Shown here: positions 1 to 8,641 of the stretch, piece by piece
How the letters are laid out: every line of letters begins with the position of its first letter
Numbering within the stretch: position 1 is the first letter of the stretch
Assembly: GCA_963791945.1 (NCBI GenBank)
Contig: CAWBUD010000002.1
Span: forward strand, 1,736,001 to 1,800,000
DNA from: PALSA-1003 sp963791945
GTDB taxonomy: Bacteria > Pseudomonadota > Gammaproteobacteria > Burkholderiales > Casimicrobiaceae
Direction: 5' to 3'
Length of the DNA stretch: 64,000 nucleotides
Position numbers and translations under genes: made by a program
Notes under the pieces: model-generated
Told to the model about the DNA's origin: nothing
Seen by the model: the letters and a program-made list of their open reading frames with translations, nothing else
The model's database searches: none

Positions 1-54
1 GGCACCGACGTGCTGGCTTCGCTCGTCGCGCACCTCACGTCCAACGCGAGCTAG
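1..54 (+). CDS. C-terminal end of a gene cut by the window edge
   Basis: The first 18 codons form an open frame from the window edge that ends in TAG, encoding a short tail ending in HLTSNAS. No family can be recognised from 17 residues. It could be the end of a real gene entering from the left or a chance open stretch. It points toward the enoyl-CoA hydratase on the opposite strand, so the two would be convergent. Confidence 0.3.
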   Translation, partial: GTDVLASLVAHLTSNAS

Positions 55-152
55 AGGGGCAGGCCCGGGGGGTGAGCGCGAGCCAACCCCGGGACCGCGA
101 GACGCGAACTTCCCCGGGGTTCGCGCGAATTGCCATCCGCGCTCACCCCGAG

Positions 153-926
153 CTACTTGTTCTTGAATTCCGGCTTGCGCTTCTCGACGAACGCCCGCAT
201 GCCTTCCTTCTGATCCTCCAGGGCGAAGGTCGAATGGAATTCGCGCCGCTCGAAAAGCAGCCCTTCCGCGAGTGACGATTCGTAAGCGCGGTTGATCGCC
301 TCCTTGACCTTGAGCACCACCGGCAGCGAATGGCTCGCAATCTTCGCCGCCACGGCCAGCGCTTCATCGAAAAGCCCGTCGGCCGGCACGACGCGCGCCA
401 CGAGACCGGAGCGCTCCGCTTCCGCGGCGTCGATCATGCGTCCGGTCAGGCACCAGTCCATCGCCTTGGCCTTGCCGACCGCGCGCGGCAGGCGCTGCGT
501 GCCGCCCATGCCGGGCATCGTGCCGATCGTGATCTCCGGCTGCCCGAACTTCGCGGTGTCGGCAGCGACGATGAGATCGCACATCATCGCGAGCTCGCAG
601 CCTCCCCCCAGCGCATATCCAGCCACCGCGGCGATCACCGGCTTGCGCGTGTGCCTCACCGACTCCCAGCTCGTGATGTAGTTGTCGGCGTAGACCTTCT
701 GGTAACTCCACTCGGCCATCGCCCCGATGTCTGCGCCGGCAGCGAAGGCCTTCTCGTTGCCGGTGATCACGATCGCGCCGATGTTCGAATCACCATCGAA
801 TGCGGCGAGCGCGTTGGCGAGCTCGGCGGCGAGCGCGTCGTTGAGCGCGTTCATGCGCTGCGGACGGTTGAGGCGGATCACGCCCACGCGGGCGTGGGTC
901 TCGACGAGGATGTTCTGATAGTCCAT
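153..926 (-). CDS. Enoyl-CoA hydratase (crotonase family)
   Basis: This 257-residue protein has the full crotonase fold and should hydrate 2-enoyl-CoA thioesters in the cytoplasm. The first oxyanion-hole strand reads AAGADIGAM near residue 65. Both catalytic glutamates of true hydratases are present: one in GGGCELAMM near residue 113, the other in GQPEITIGTMPG near residue 133. The length is normal for a monofunctional hydratase. With the paa genes 5 kb away it could serve as PaaF (2,3-dehydroadipyl-CoA hydratase), which is otherwise missing from this paa cluster, but that is inference. It stands alone, with about 250 bp of non-coding sequence upstream. Confidence 0.9.
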   Translation of the reverse strand: MDYQNILVETHARVGVIRLNRPQRMNALNDALAAELANALAAFDGDSNIGAIVITGNEKAFAAGADIGAMAEWSYQKVYADNYITSWESVRHTRKPVIAAVAGYALGGGCELAMMCDLIVAADTAKFGQPEITIGTMPGMGGTQRLPRAVGKAKAMDWCLTGRMIDAAEAERSGLVARVVPADGLFDEALAVAAKIASHSLPVVLKVKEAINRAYESSLAEGLLFERREFHSTFALEDQKEGMRAFVEKRKPEFKNK

Positions 927-1182
927 AGGTTACTTTGATCCGCGGGAATCAATGTCCAAGCTTGTCGAATGCTAATCGATGCCGGCTGGCGCGTCACGCG
1001 CGGACTCGCTGCGACTGTAACGGCCTCATCTCTTCGTGACCGGCCCGACGACGTGGACCATTCATCACGCCGCCCGGCTTGGCGCACGCCTGGCGTTAGG
1101 GTATAGGTCCGTTGTTCGAAGCAGCTACGGGCCGTCGGCTCCGGCGCTCGGATGCACGTTTCTCGAGCGATCGGCGATCAGC

Positions 1183-1395
1183 TCAGGCCTTGATGGAGGC
1201 CTCGGTGGAAACGCCCTCCCGGGCCGCAGCCATCGCCTCTCGCAGAACCCCCCTGTCACCGATGTGATTGGCGAGCAGGAGTATCAGCTTGGCGTTGACG
1301 AGCGCGCTCTGCTCGTCGGTCAGATCGCGGTGCAGGTCGATCAGCTCCTGGTAGAAATCGTCGGGCGCGGCGATGTTCGGTTCGGTGTTGAGCAT
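1183..1395 (-). CDS. DUF2783 family small protein
   Basis: This 70-residue protein matches the DUF2783 family, small conserved proteins usually encoded next to FAD-dependent aromatic monooxygenases. It contains the helical core DDFYQELIDLHRDL followed by LLLANHIGD. Its start codon lies inside the 3' end of the upstream monooxygenase gene (55-bp overlap), so the two are probably translationally coupled. The function is unknown. The partnership suggests an accessory or stability role for the monooxygenase, which is inference. Confidence 0.8.
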   Translation of the reverse strand: MLNTEPNIAAPDDFYQELIDLHRDLTDEQSALVNAKLILLLANHIGDRGVLREAMAAAREGVSTEASIKA

Positions 1396-3062
1396 ACGGC
1401 AGCCTCGATGGTGGATTGTCCGGTCGCGCGGCCGATCGCCGCCCGCACTCGTCCCGGCTCAAGGCTGCGCCAGCGCGCGCAGACGTGCTGGTCGGGTCGG
1501 AAAAGATAAACGGTCCCGGCTTTCGCATCGTAGCGCTCGGCGAGCACGCCGGTCGGATCCTCGATGCGTCGGCCACCCCGCGGGAGCTCGATGCCTGTCT
1601 TTGCAACGAGCACGCTCGTGCACGCGATCGGATCGGACGCGAGGGCGTCGAGCTCGCGCCAGCCTAACTCCGGCCGTTCGCCAGCGAAAATGAGCAGCGT
1701 GAAGCCCCCGGAAAGATAGTCGAGCAGCCACGATCCCAGCTCGCCCTTCACCGGCGCATCCACCGCGGGCGCACCGGTGACGAGACCGCCTTCGAAAGGA
1801 TCCTCATCCGGCGTGTTGAGCGGCGACTCGCCGAGGATCGCCGGCTGCGACAGCCGTCCGCTGTTGACGAGCTTGCGAGCGAAAGCCTGCCGCCTGGCAA
1901 GCATCAGCACAGCGTCGCGAAACGCGCGGCTGGCGGCGCTCTTGGGCGTGATGAAGTCGGTGCTCCGCGTGGAGTGGCGGATGTTCTCGTCGGCCGCCGG
2001 CATGCGCTCGGCATCGTAGCTGTCGAGCAGGCGCTCGGGCGCGAGGCCGGCGAGCACCAGCTCGAGCTTCCACGCGAGGTTGTCGACGTCCTGGATGCCG
2101 CTGTTCGCGCCGCGCGCGCCGAACGGCGAGACCAGATGCGCCGCGTCCCCGGCAAATAAAACCCGCCCGTGACGAAACGAGCGCATGCGCCGGCACTGGA
2201 ATGAATACACGCTTGCCCATTCCAGCTCGAAGCCGACAGTTTCGCCGAGCATCGCTCGCACGCGCGGCAGCACGCGCTCGGGCTTCTTCTCCTCTTCGGG
2301 GTCGACGTCCCAGCCGAGCTGGAAATCGACCCTCCAGACGTTGTCCGCCTGGCGGTGGAGCAGCGCGGACTGGTTGCGATGAAACGGTGGATCGAACCAG
2401 AACCGACGCTCGGCCGGGAAATCGGAGCTCAGGCGGACATCCGCGATCAGGAAGCGATCGTGGAAGACCTGCCCTTCGCTCTCGAGTCCGAGCAGAGTTC
2501 GGATCGGGCTACGTGCGCCGTCGGCAACGATGAGCCAGTCGGCGTAGACCGGGTATTCGCCGTCCGGCGTGGACACGCGCAGCGCAACGCGGTCGGGCCC
2601 GGGTTTGACGTCCACGACTTCGTGTCGCCACCGCAGCTCGGCGCCCGACAGCTCTGCGGCGCGCTCGACCAGGAACTGTTCGACGTAGTACTGCTGCAGA
2701 TTGATGAAGGCGGGCCGGCGGTGGCCGGCTTCAGGCTGCAGGTCGAACTGGAAGATCTGCTCGTCGCGCAGGTACACGCGACCGACGCTCCAGCCGACCC
2801 CTTTCCGCACGAGGCGCTCCCCGCAGCCGAGGCGGTCCAGGATTTCCAGCGTGCGCTTCGACCAGCAGATCGCGCGAGAGCCGACGCTAACCGTGTCATC
2901 CTCGTCGAGCAACAGCACGTCGACGCCGCGCTGCGCGAGATCGATCGTGGCGCTCAGCCCGACGGGACCGGCGCCGACCACGATCACCGGCCAATGCCGC
3001 GGCGAACCGGTCGGCTCGGCGGGTTTCGTGTACAGATAGACGGGAGGCGCGTAGGTCTTCAA
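1341..3062 (-). CDS. FAD-dependent aromatic hydroxylase (PheA/TfdB/MhpA-type monooxygenase)
   Basis: This flavoprotein hydroxylase of about 573 residues probably inserts one oxygen atom into a phenolic ring using NAD(P)H. The Rossmann FAD motif VVGAGPVGLSATIDLA is near residue 25. The second FAD motif FAGDAAHLVSPFGARG is near residue 290. A C-terminal thioredoxin-like region follows, as in phenol hydroxylases. The frame stays open upstream, but the previous gene ends at 3110 and homologues begin close to the KTYAPPVYLY segment, so the TTG at 3062 is preferred; a TTG at 3098 is possible. It lies between an MBL-fold gene and DUF2783, a set that recurs in Burkholderiales. The substrate cannot be told from sequence. 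Confidence 0.85.
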   Translation of the reverse strand: MKTYAPPVYLYTKPAEPTGSPRHWPVIVVGAGPVGLSATIDLAQRGVDVLLLDEDDTVSVGSRAICWSKRTLEILDRLGCGERLVRKGVGWSVGRVYLRDEQIFQFDLQPEAGHRRPAFINLQQYYVEQFLVERAAELSGAELRWRHEVVDVKPGPDRVALRVSTPDGEYPVYADWLIVADGARSPIRTLLGLESEGQVFHDRFLIADVRLSSDFPAERRFWFDPPFHRNQSALLHRQADNVWRVDFQLGWDVDPEEEKKPERVLPRVRAMLGETVGFELEWASVYSFQCRRMRSFRHGRVLFAGDAAHLVSPFGARGANSGIQDVDNLAWKLELVLAGLAPERLLDSYDAERMPAADENIRHSTRSTDFITPKSAASRAFRDAVLMLARRQAFARKLVNSGRLSQPAILGESPLNTPDEDPFEGGLVTGAPAVDAPVKGELGSWLLDYLSGGFTLLIFAGERPELGWRELDALASDPIACTSVLVAKTGIELPRGGRRIEDPTGVLAERYDAKAGTVYLFRPDQHVCARWRSLEPGRVRAAIGRATGQSTIEAAVCSTPNRTSPRPTISTRS

Positions 3063-3109
3063 GGAGATATTCCGCTCGTTCCGAGAGTCGGCCAACCCAT
3101 TGCAACGAC

Positions 3110-4063
3110 CTAAGCCTCGAGGGCTTCCCACATCTCCTTGTCGCGTTGCGCGGTCCAGATCCGCGGGTCGGGGTGGAGCGTCGCCTCGTCGTAGGCGCGA
3201 GCGACGTCGAACGGCAGGCAATGGTCGAAGATGACCCAGTCGCCGTACTTCGGTTTCAGCGCCGCGTAGGTCTCGCGATACGCGGCGCGAAGGTCCTTGC
3301 CCGCAGCCGCGGCTCGCTTCACCGTGTCGAACATTTCCGTGACGAAGGCGCGCGTACCGTCGAGACCCGCCCGGACTTCCGCGGGCGTCTGCAGCGAGGC
3401 GCCGCGTCCCGGGACGAGCTTCGCGGGTCGGAGCGCGGATACGACGTCGAGGGTCGCGGGCCACTCCGCGAGATACGCATCGCCGGTGTACGGCGTCGCA
3501 CCGTACTCAACCAGATCGCCGGAGAACAGGATCTTCTCCTGCGGCAACCAGACGACGGTATCGCCCTTGGTGTGTCCCCGTCCGAGCTGCATGATGTCGA
3601 CCCGGACCTTGCCGAGCCAGAGCGTGAGCCGCCGCTCGAAGATCAGCGTCGGCCACGTGAGCCCCGGCACCGATTCGACGGCGCGGAACAAGCGCGGGAA
3701 GCGCTCGATCTCGCTCTTCATGTCGGCTGCGCCGCGTTCGACGATGAGGTCGTAGGTGTCTCGGCTGGCGATGATGTGCTCGGGGCCGTACGCGGTTGCG
3801 CCCAGCACGCGTACGGCGTGGTAGTGCGAGAGCACGACGTATTTGATCGGCTTGTCGGTGACGACCCGGATGTGCCGAATGACGTCCTGCGCCATCACGG
3901 GCGTGGCCTGCGTGTCGATCACCATCACGGCCCCGTCACCGACGACGATGCCGGTGTTCGGGTCGCCCTCGGCGGTGTACGCGTACGCGTGCTCGGAGAG
4001 CTTGTCGAAGCTCACCTTCTTCTCGGCGAGGTCGGCTTGCGAGGCGAATTTCTTTTCGGACAT
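3110..4063 (-). CDS. MBL-fold metallohydrolase with an altered metal motif
   Basis: This 317-residue metallo-beta-lactamase-fold protein lies immediately upstream of the FAD monooxygenase. The canonical HxHxDH motif is replaced by HYHAVR (residues 80-85): His80 and His82 remain, but the Asp and the last His are Val and Arg. His164 (GRGHTKGDT) and Asp183 (FSGDLVE) are kept, so the first zinc site looks intact and the second impaired. Such proteins are usually hydrolases of esters, lactones or thioesters. Here the role is presumably in the same aromatic pathway. The start at 4063 is the ATG of MSEKKF; the longer open frame upstream has no family support. Confidence 0.85.
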   Translation of the reverse strand: MSEKKFASQADLAEKKVSFDKLSEHAYAYTAEGDPNTGIVVGDGAVMVIDTQATPVMAQDVIRHIRVVTDKPIKYVVLSHYHAVRVLGATAYGPEHIIASRDTYDLIVERGAADMKSEIERFPRLFRAVESVPGLTWPTLIFERRLTLWLGKVRVDIMQLGRGHTKGDTVVWLPQEKILFSGDLVEYGATPYTGDAYLAEWPATLDVVSALRPAKLVPGRGASLQTPAEVRAGLDGTRAFVTEMFDTVKRAAAAGKDLRAAYRETYAALKPKYGDWVIFDHCLPFDVARAYDEATLHPDPRIWTAQRDKEMWEALEA

Positions 4064-4355
4064 GGGACGGGCTGGAGCGTTTCGCTGTCCAGCGTCAATG
4101 GTAGCGCAACTTGGCCCCCGGGCCGGAGGCTGCCCCGGCGGGCTCAAAGCCGCGGCTTGAAGGACGCCGGAGTCGCGGGAGACGGCTTCAGCGAGCCGAT
4201 CGACTCGCTGTTCGGCAACGACCGACGCCCTTGGCGCGAGCCTGCGGTACACCCGAATCGACCACGCTTCGATACAATGCGATCCTGCTGCGCAGGGCCG
4301 CGCTGCGTCGCCCCGCACGCCTACAATCCGGAAACCAATCGCCTCGCGCCGCGCC

Positions 4356-5306
4356 ATGAATCCGGTGGTTCACCCGTCGGGCGAGCGTGAGATCAGGGTC
4401 AAGCTCATGCTCGCAGGCGGTCAGTCGGTAGCGCTCGCGCTGGCGCCCGACCATCCGCTGCTCGCTCGCTTGCTCGCAGCGGTCGCCGCGGCCGGCGGCG
4501 ACGCGCCGGAGGCGAGCCCCGCTCTGTTCCAGATTCCCATGGAAGGCGGGCGGGCGTCGCTCGCCTTTGCGGCGCACCAGCTCGTCGCCGTCTTCACGGA
4601 TCCCGCCGTAACGCTTGGAAGCGCCACCGCCATACCGGAACCGGAGGTCGCCGCGCCGATCGCCTCGCCGGCAATCGCCGCAGCTGCCGCGGCAAGCGCG
4701 GCGCAGGGCTACCCGGACGTGATTCGCCACTCGGTGGTGCAGCTCGACGGGTTTCTCACCGATCCGGAAGTTGCCTGGCTCATGGACCTGACGTTCGCGG
4801 CCGAGGGCCGTTTCGTCTCGTCGCGCCTCTCGAGCCACAGGGCGAATTACCGGCAGTCGCTGATGCTCTCCGCGCCGCACGAGGTCTGGGCGCTCGTAAC
4901 GGGCAAAATCAGGAACGTGATGCCCGACGTGATCCATCGGCTGCATATCGGCACGTTCGCAGTCGGCAACATCGACTGCCAGGTCACCGCCAGTGTCGAC
5001 GGCAGCTACTTCAAGGCCCACACCGACGCCGGGCTGGACGGACCCGTCAAGCGCCAGCTCACCTACGTGTACTACTTCAATCGCCAGCCCAAGGCGTTCA
5101 CCGGCGGCGAGCTGCGCATCTACGACGACACGCTCAGAAACGGCAAACTCGTGGCCACCGACTCTTTTCAGGTGATCGAGCCGCGGCACAACAGCATCGT
5201 GTTCTTCCAGGCCGCAGTCATGCACGAGGTCATCCCGGTGAGCATGCCGTCGACGCAATTCCGCGACGCCCGGTTCACGGTCAACGGCTGGGTCGAACGC
5301 GCCTGA
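4356..5306 (+). CDS. 2OG-Fe(II) oxygenase, prolyl-hydroxylase-like
   Basis: This 316-residue protein has a C-terminal Fe(II)/2-oxoglutarate dioxygenase domain from about residue 120 onward. The iron triad is visible as His222 and Asp224 (AHTDAG) and His290 (AVMHEV). Arg306 in RFTVNGW would bind the 2-oxoglutarate carboxylate. The first 115 residues are Ala/Pro-rich and of unknown function. The domain resembles prolyl 3-/4-hydroxylase-type enzymes acting on proteins or peptides, but the substrate is unknown. It is transcribed alone, divergently from the MBL/monooxygenase genes, with 292 bp between the two starts. Confidence 0.85.
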   Translation: MNPVVHPSGEREIRVKLMLAGGQSVALALAPDHPLLARLLAAVAAAGGDAPEASPALFQIPMEGGRASLAFAAHQLVAVFTDPAVTLGSATAIPEPEVAAPIASPAIAAAAAASAAQGYPDVIRHSVVQLDGFLTDPEVAWLMDLTFAAEGRFVSSRLSSHRANYRQSLMLSAPHEVWALVTGKIRNVMPDVIHRLHIGTFAVGNIDCQVTASVDGSYFKAHTDAGLDGPVKRQLTYVYYFNRQPKAFTGGELRIYDDTLRNGKLVATDSFQVIEPRHNSIVFFQAAVMHEVIPVSMPSTQFRDARFTVNGWVERA

Positions 5307-5393
5307 CCGGTACTCGCGACGCGGACCGTGCGGGCGTGGCGCAATGGCGCCCGGGGCTTCGCGCCGCGGGATAGGCGCCGCGCGAGGCGCCGG

Positions 5394-5810
5394 TCAGACG
5401 GGCTCCGTAGCGGGCACGGCATTGTGGTAGGTCGCACCGCCCGCGACGATCCAGCCCGACAAGCCATAGGAGGCCGCGATCGTCCACACGCGACGGCCGC
5501 GGGACGCGAGCCACGCTGCGGTTCGTTCACGCGACCCTTGCCAGAAGCGCGGCCAGCCCGATCGAGCCTCGTACGCGAAGCGGGCTTCGTTCTGCCTCAG
5601 GAACTCGACCAGAGGTTGCTCTTCGACTGCCAGGATTACATCCGCAGCCAGGTTTCGCTCGAAGAAATAACCCTCGACGTCACGAAAGAGGATCTCGACC
5701 GCCCGGTGCGGGCCGGCGGAAACGGCGGGCCTTGCCAACGCAAATCGAATCGTGCTGCCATCGATGTCGTAGCCGGCAAGCTCGTAGTCGTGGAGCGATG
5801 ACGATTCCAT
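5394..5810 (-). CDS. Conserved-looking hypothetical protein
   Basis: This soluble protein of about 138 residues starts at the ATG of MESSSLHDYEL. It has a predicted beta-rich N-terminal half (ELAGYDIDGSTIRFALARP) with alternating hydrophobic strands, and a basic C-terminal half rich in Trp and Arg. No signal peptide or membrane segment is seen. I do not recognise the family. It is the last gene on the minus strand after paaK, 149 bp downstream, and may or may not belong to the paa transcript. Confidence 0.55.
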   Translation of the reverse strand: MESSSLHDYELAGYDIDGSTIRFALARPAVSAGPHRAVEILFRDVEGYFFERNLAADVILAVEEQPLVEFLRQNEARFAYEARSGWPRFWQGSRERTAAWLASRGRRVWTIAASYGLSGWIVAGGATYHNAVPATEPV

Positions 5811-5959
5811 GGAGATGCGGGCTCGAGTGATCGATGGGGGTCGCCGGCCGGGTTCCAGTAACAAGCTGTTCCGGATCAGGGTCAGGCTGCCAGCGGAGCG
5901 GGCGCTGCGGATGACGGCAACAGCACGGCGGCGAGGAAGGACGACTAGACGAGAGCTTC

Positions 5960-7267
5960 CTATTCCTTCGGCCGCTTGTCCACGACCCGCTTCGCCTTTC
6001 CGATCGAGCGCTCGATGCCGCCGCTCTGCACGACGCGAACCTCCGCCGTGACGCCGATCAGGCTCTTGATCTTGTGCGCGAGCTGCGCGCCCGCGGATTC
6101 ACCGGTTGCCGCGCCCGCGCCCGGAGAGCGCTCGACCAGAACGGTGAGCTCGTCCAAGTTTCTGGGCCGCGCGACTTCGAGCTGGTAATGCGGCGCGAGC
6201 ACCGTCGATTGCAGGATCAGCTCCTCGATCTGCGTCGGAAAGACGTTCACGCCGCGGATGATGAGCATGTCGTCGGAGCGGCCGGTGATCTTCTCGATGC
6301 GGCGCATCGAGCGCGCCGTCGGCGGCAGCAGCCGCGTGAGGTCGCGCGTGCGGTAGCGGATCATGGGCAGCGCCTCCTTGGTGAGCGAGGTGAACACGAG
6401 CTCGCCTTTCTCGCCGTCGGGCAACACGTTGCCGCTCTCCGGATCGATGATCTCGGGGTAGAAATGATCCTCCCAGACGGTGAGCCCGTCCTTGGTCTCG
6501 ATGCACTCCTGCGCGACGCCGGGACCGATCACTTCGGACAACCCGTAGATGTCGATGGCGTCGATATCGAGCCGGGCTTCGATCGTCTCGCGCATTGTCG
6601 GCGTCCATGGTTCCGCGCCGAAGATGCCGATCGAGAGCGAGGATTTCCGCGGATCGTAGTGCTGGCGCTCCATCTCCTCGGCGATGGCCAGCATGTATGA
6701 GGGCGTCACCATGATGATGTCGGGCTTGAAATCCGCGATGAGCTGCACCTGGCGCTCGGTCATGCCGCCGGACATGGGAATCACGGTGCAGCCGAGCTTC
6801 TCGGCGCCGTAGTGCGCGCCCAGTCCGCCGGTGAACAACCCGTAGCCGTAAGCCACGTGCACGACGTCGCCGGCGCGCCCGCCGGCGGCGCGGATGGAGC
6901 GCGCCATCACCGTCGCCCAGATTTCGATGTCGTTGCGCGTGTAGCCGACGACGGTCGGTTTGCCGGTCGTCCCCGATGAGGCGTGGATGCGCACCACCTG
7001 GTCGCGCGGCACGGCGAACATCCCGAACGGGTAGTTCTCGCGCAGCTCTTTCTTGGTCGTGAACGGAAGACGCGCGAGATCGGCGAGCGACGTGAACTCG
7101 TTGGGATGGAATCCGGCGCCGTCGAACACCGCGCGGTAGTGCGGAACGTGGTCGTACGCGTGACGCAGCGTCCATTGCAAACGTTTGAGCTGCGTCGCCT
7201 GCAGCTCGTCGCGACTCGCGGTCTCGATGGGCTCGAGATCGCCGGGCGCGGGCTTCCTGGCCGGCAT
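5960..7267 (-). CDS. paaK: Phenylacetate-CoA ligase
   Basis: This 435-residue adenylate-forming enzyme activates phenylacetate with ATP and CoA to phenylacetyl-CoA, the first step of the pathway. The ATP-binding loop SSGTTGKPTVVGYT is near residue 100. A GAEPWT segment and the GRSDDMLIIRGVNVFPTQ hinge follow, and the C-terminal lid ends at GKAKRV, all typical of PaaK. The ATG at 7267 has a GGAGGAGG ribosome site just upstream, so the long upstream open frame is ignored. The gene follows paaI with an 8-bp gap and is the distal end of the paa gene string. Confidence 0.95.
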   Translation of the reverse strand: MPARKPAPGDLEPIETASRDELQATQLKRLQWTLRHAYDHVPHYRAVFDGAGFHPNEFTSLADLARLPFTTKKELRENYPFGMFAVPRDQVVRIHASSGTTGKPTVVGYTRNDIEIWATVMARSIRAAGGRAGDVVHVAYGYGLFTGGLGAHYGAEKLGCTVIPMSGGMTERQVQLIADFKPDIIMVTPSYMLAIAEEMERQHYDPRKSSLSIGIFGAEPWTPTMRETIEARLDIDAIDIYGLSEVIGPGVAQECIETKDGLTVWEDHFYPEIIDPESGNVLPDGEKGELVFTSLTKEALPMIRYRTRDLTRLLPPTARSMRRIEKITGRSDDMLIIRGVNVFPTQIEELILQSTVLAPHYQLEVARPRNLDELTVLVERSPGAGAATGESAGAQLAHKIKSLIGVTAEVRVVQSGGIERSIGKAKRVVDKRPKE

Positions 7268-7275
7268 GCCTCCTC

Positions 7276-7734
7276 CTATGCTTGTTCTATGACATGACCC
7301 TTGATGCGGTACGACTTTCCGCGAAAGAACGCGATCGGCTCGCCGCGCTGGTTCACGACCTCGATGTCGTAGACGCCGGTGCGGCCGCTGGCGCTTCGCT
7401 CCCGGGCGGCGGCCGTCAGAACGTCGCCTTCGCGCGCCGGAGCGATGAAATCGATCGTGCAGCCCGACGCCACCGTGGTGAGATTGTAGCTGTTGCAGGC
7501 GAACGCGAACGCGCTGTCGGCCAGCGTGAAGATGAATCCACCGTGGCAGATCGCGTGGCCGTTGAGCATGTCGCCCCGCACCGTCATCGTGACCTTCGCA
7601 TGCCCCGGCCCGACGGCGGCGATCGTCACGCCCATCGCCTGCGATGCGGCGTCGCGCGCGTACATGGCGGCGGCGACGCGCTCGGCGAGCGCCTGCGCCT
7701 CCGCGGGTGCCACGGCGGGGTGGTGCTCGCCCAT
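7276..7734 (-). CDS. paaI: Hydroxyphenylacetyl-CoA thioesterase
   Basis: This 152-residue hotdog-fold thioesterase is thought to hydrolyse dead-end ring-hydroxylated phenylacetyl-CoA and so release trapped CoA. The active-site segment HGGFIFTLADSAFAFACN carries the usual catalytic Asp and follows the loop GDMLNGHAIC. Its start codon overlaps the paaG stop by one base and paaK starts 9 bp after its end, showing tight coupling in a paaG-paaI-paaK block. Confidence 0.93.
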   Translation of the reverse strand: MGEHHPAVAPAEAQALAERVAAAMYARDAASQAMGVTIAAVGPGHAKVTMTVRGDMLNGHAICHGGFIFTLADSAFAFACNSYNLTTVASGCTIDFIAPAREGDVLTAAARERSASGRTGVYDIEVVNQRGEPIAFFRGKSYRIKGHVIEQA

Positions 7735-8525
7735 CAGCGCCCGGTGAACCGCGGCGGGCGTTTCTCGGCGAAGGCGGTGACGCCCTCGCGGTAGTCCGCG
7801 CCGCGGCCCAGCGCACGCTGCAGGTCCCGCTCCAGATCGAGCTGCGCCTCCAGGCTGTTTCCAGCGGACGCGTAGAGCGCCCGCTTGGCGGCCGCGAGAC
7901 CTGCCGTCGGCGCGACGGCGAGCGCCGCGAGGAGCTTCTCGACGGTCGGCGCAAGCTCCGCGTCCTCGACGCATTGCCAGATGAGCCCCCATTCCGCGGC
8001 CTGTTCCGCGGGCAGCTTCTCGCCCAGAAGCGAGAGCCCCAGCGCCCGTGCCGTGCCCACGAGCCGCGGCAGGAAGTACGTGCCGCCAGAGTCGGGGACG
8101 AGCCCGATCTTGCTGAACGCCTGGATGAAGCTCGCCGACTTCGCGGCGACGACGATGTCGCACGCGAGCGCGAGATTCGCCCCCGCGCCGGCGGCGACGC
8201 CATTCACGGCGCATACGACGGGCAGCGGCAGCGAGCGCAAGCCAAGGATCAGCGGCTTGTAATTGCGCTCGATCGACGCGCCGAGATCGACGGGTTCCCC
8301 GCCCGGAGCGACGGCACGATCGTTCAAGTCCTGTCCGGCGCAGAAGCCTCGGCCGGCTCCGGTAATCAGGAGGACGCGCGGCGAGGCGTCGGCGCGCACG
8401 CGCGCGAGCGCGTCGCGCACCTCGGTGTGCATGGCCTCGTTGAAGCTGTTGAGCCGGTCTGGACGGTTGAGGGTCAGCCTGGCGATGCCGCCGCCGGTGG
8501 CGAAGAGGATGTTGTCGTATTGCAT
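7734..8525 (-). CDS. paaG: 1,2-epoxyphenylacetyl-CoA isomerase
   Basis: This 263-residue crotonase-family enzyme isomerises 1,2-epoxyphenylacetyl-CoA to the seven-membered oxepin-CoA. The oxyanion-hole segment reads GRGFCAGQDLNDR. The catalytic position carries Asp in GLVPDSGGTYFLPR instead of the hydratase Glu, as known for PaaG. The fold length is standard. The gene is separated from upstream paaN by 116 bp filled by a dispersed palindromic repeat, and it overlaps paaI downstream. Confidence 0.94.
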   Translation of the reverse strand: MQYDNILFATGGGIARLTLNRPDRLNSFNEAMHTEVRDALARVRADASPRVLLITGAGRGFCAGQDLNDRAVAPGGEPVDLGASIERNYKPLILGLRSLPLPVVCAVNGVAAGAGANLALACDIVVAAKSASFIQAFSKIGLVPDSGGTYFLPRLVGTARALGLSLLGEKLPAEQAAEWGLIWQCVEDAELAPTVEKLLAALAVAPTAGLAAAKRALYASAGNSLEAQLDLERDLQRALGRGADYREGVTAFAEKRPPRFTGR

Positions 8526-8539
8526 CGGTGCGTTGTTCC

Positions 8540-8635
8540 GTCATTCCCGCGAACGCGGGAATCGAGAGTCGTAAGCGAGCAAGCGAAGTGCCTTATCGTC
8601 GAAAGCCGCTGGATCCCCGCTTTCGCGGCGACGAC
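8540..8635. repeat. Dispersed palindromic repeat, copy 1
   Basis: This intergenic element has two palindromic ends. The left end is TTCCCGCGAACGCGGGAA and the right end is ATCCCCGCTTTCGCGG, about 45 bp apart. It fills the paaN-paaG gap. It belongs to the same family as the copies near 10.3, 13.2, 18.3 and 21.2 kb, closest in type to the copy at 21160. Confidence 0.75.
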
Positions 8636-8641
8636 AACCTG

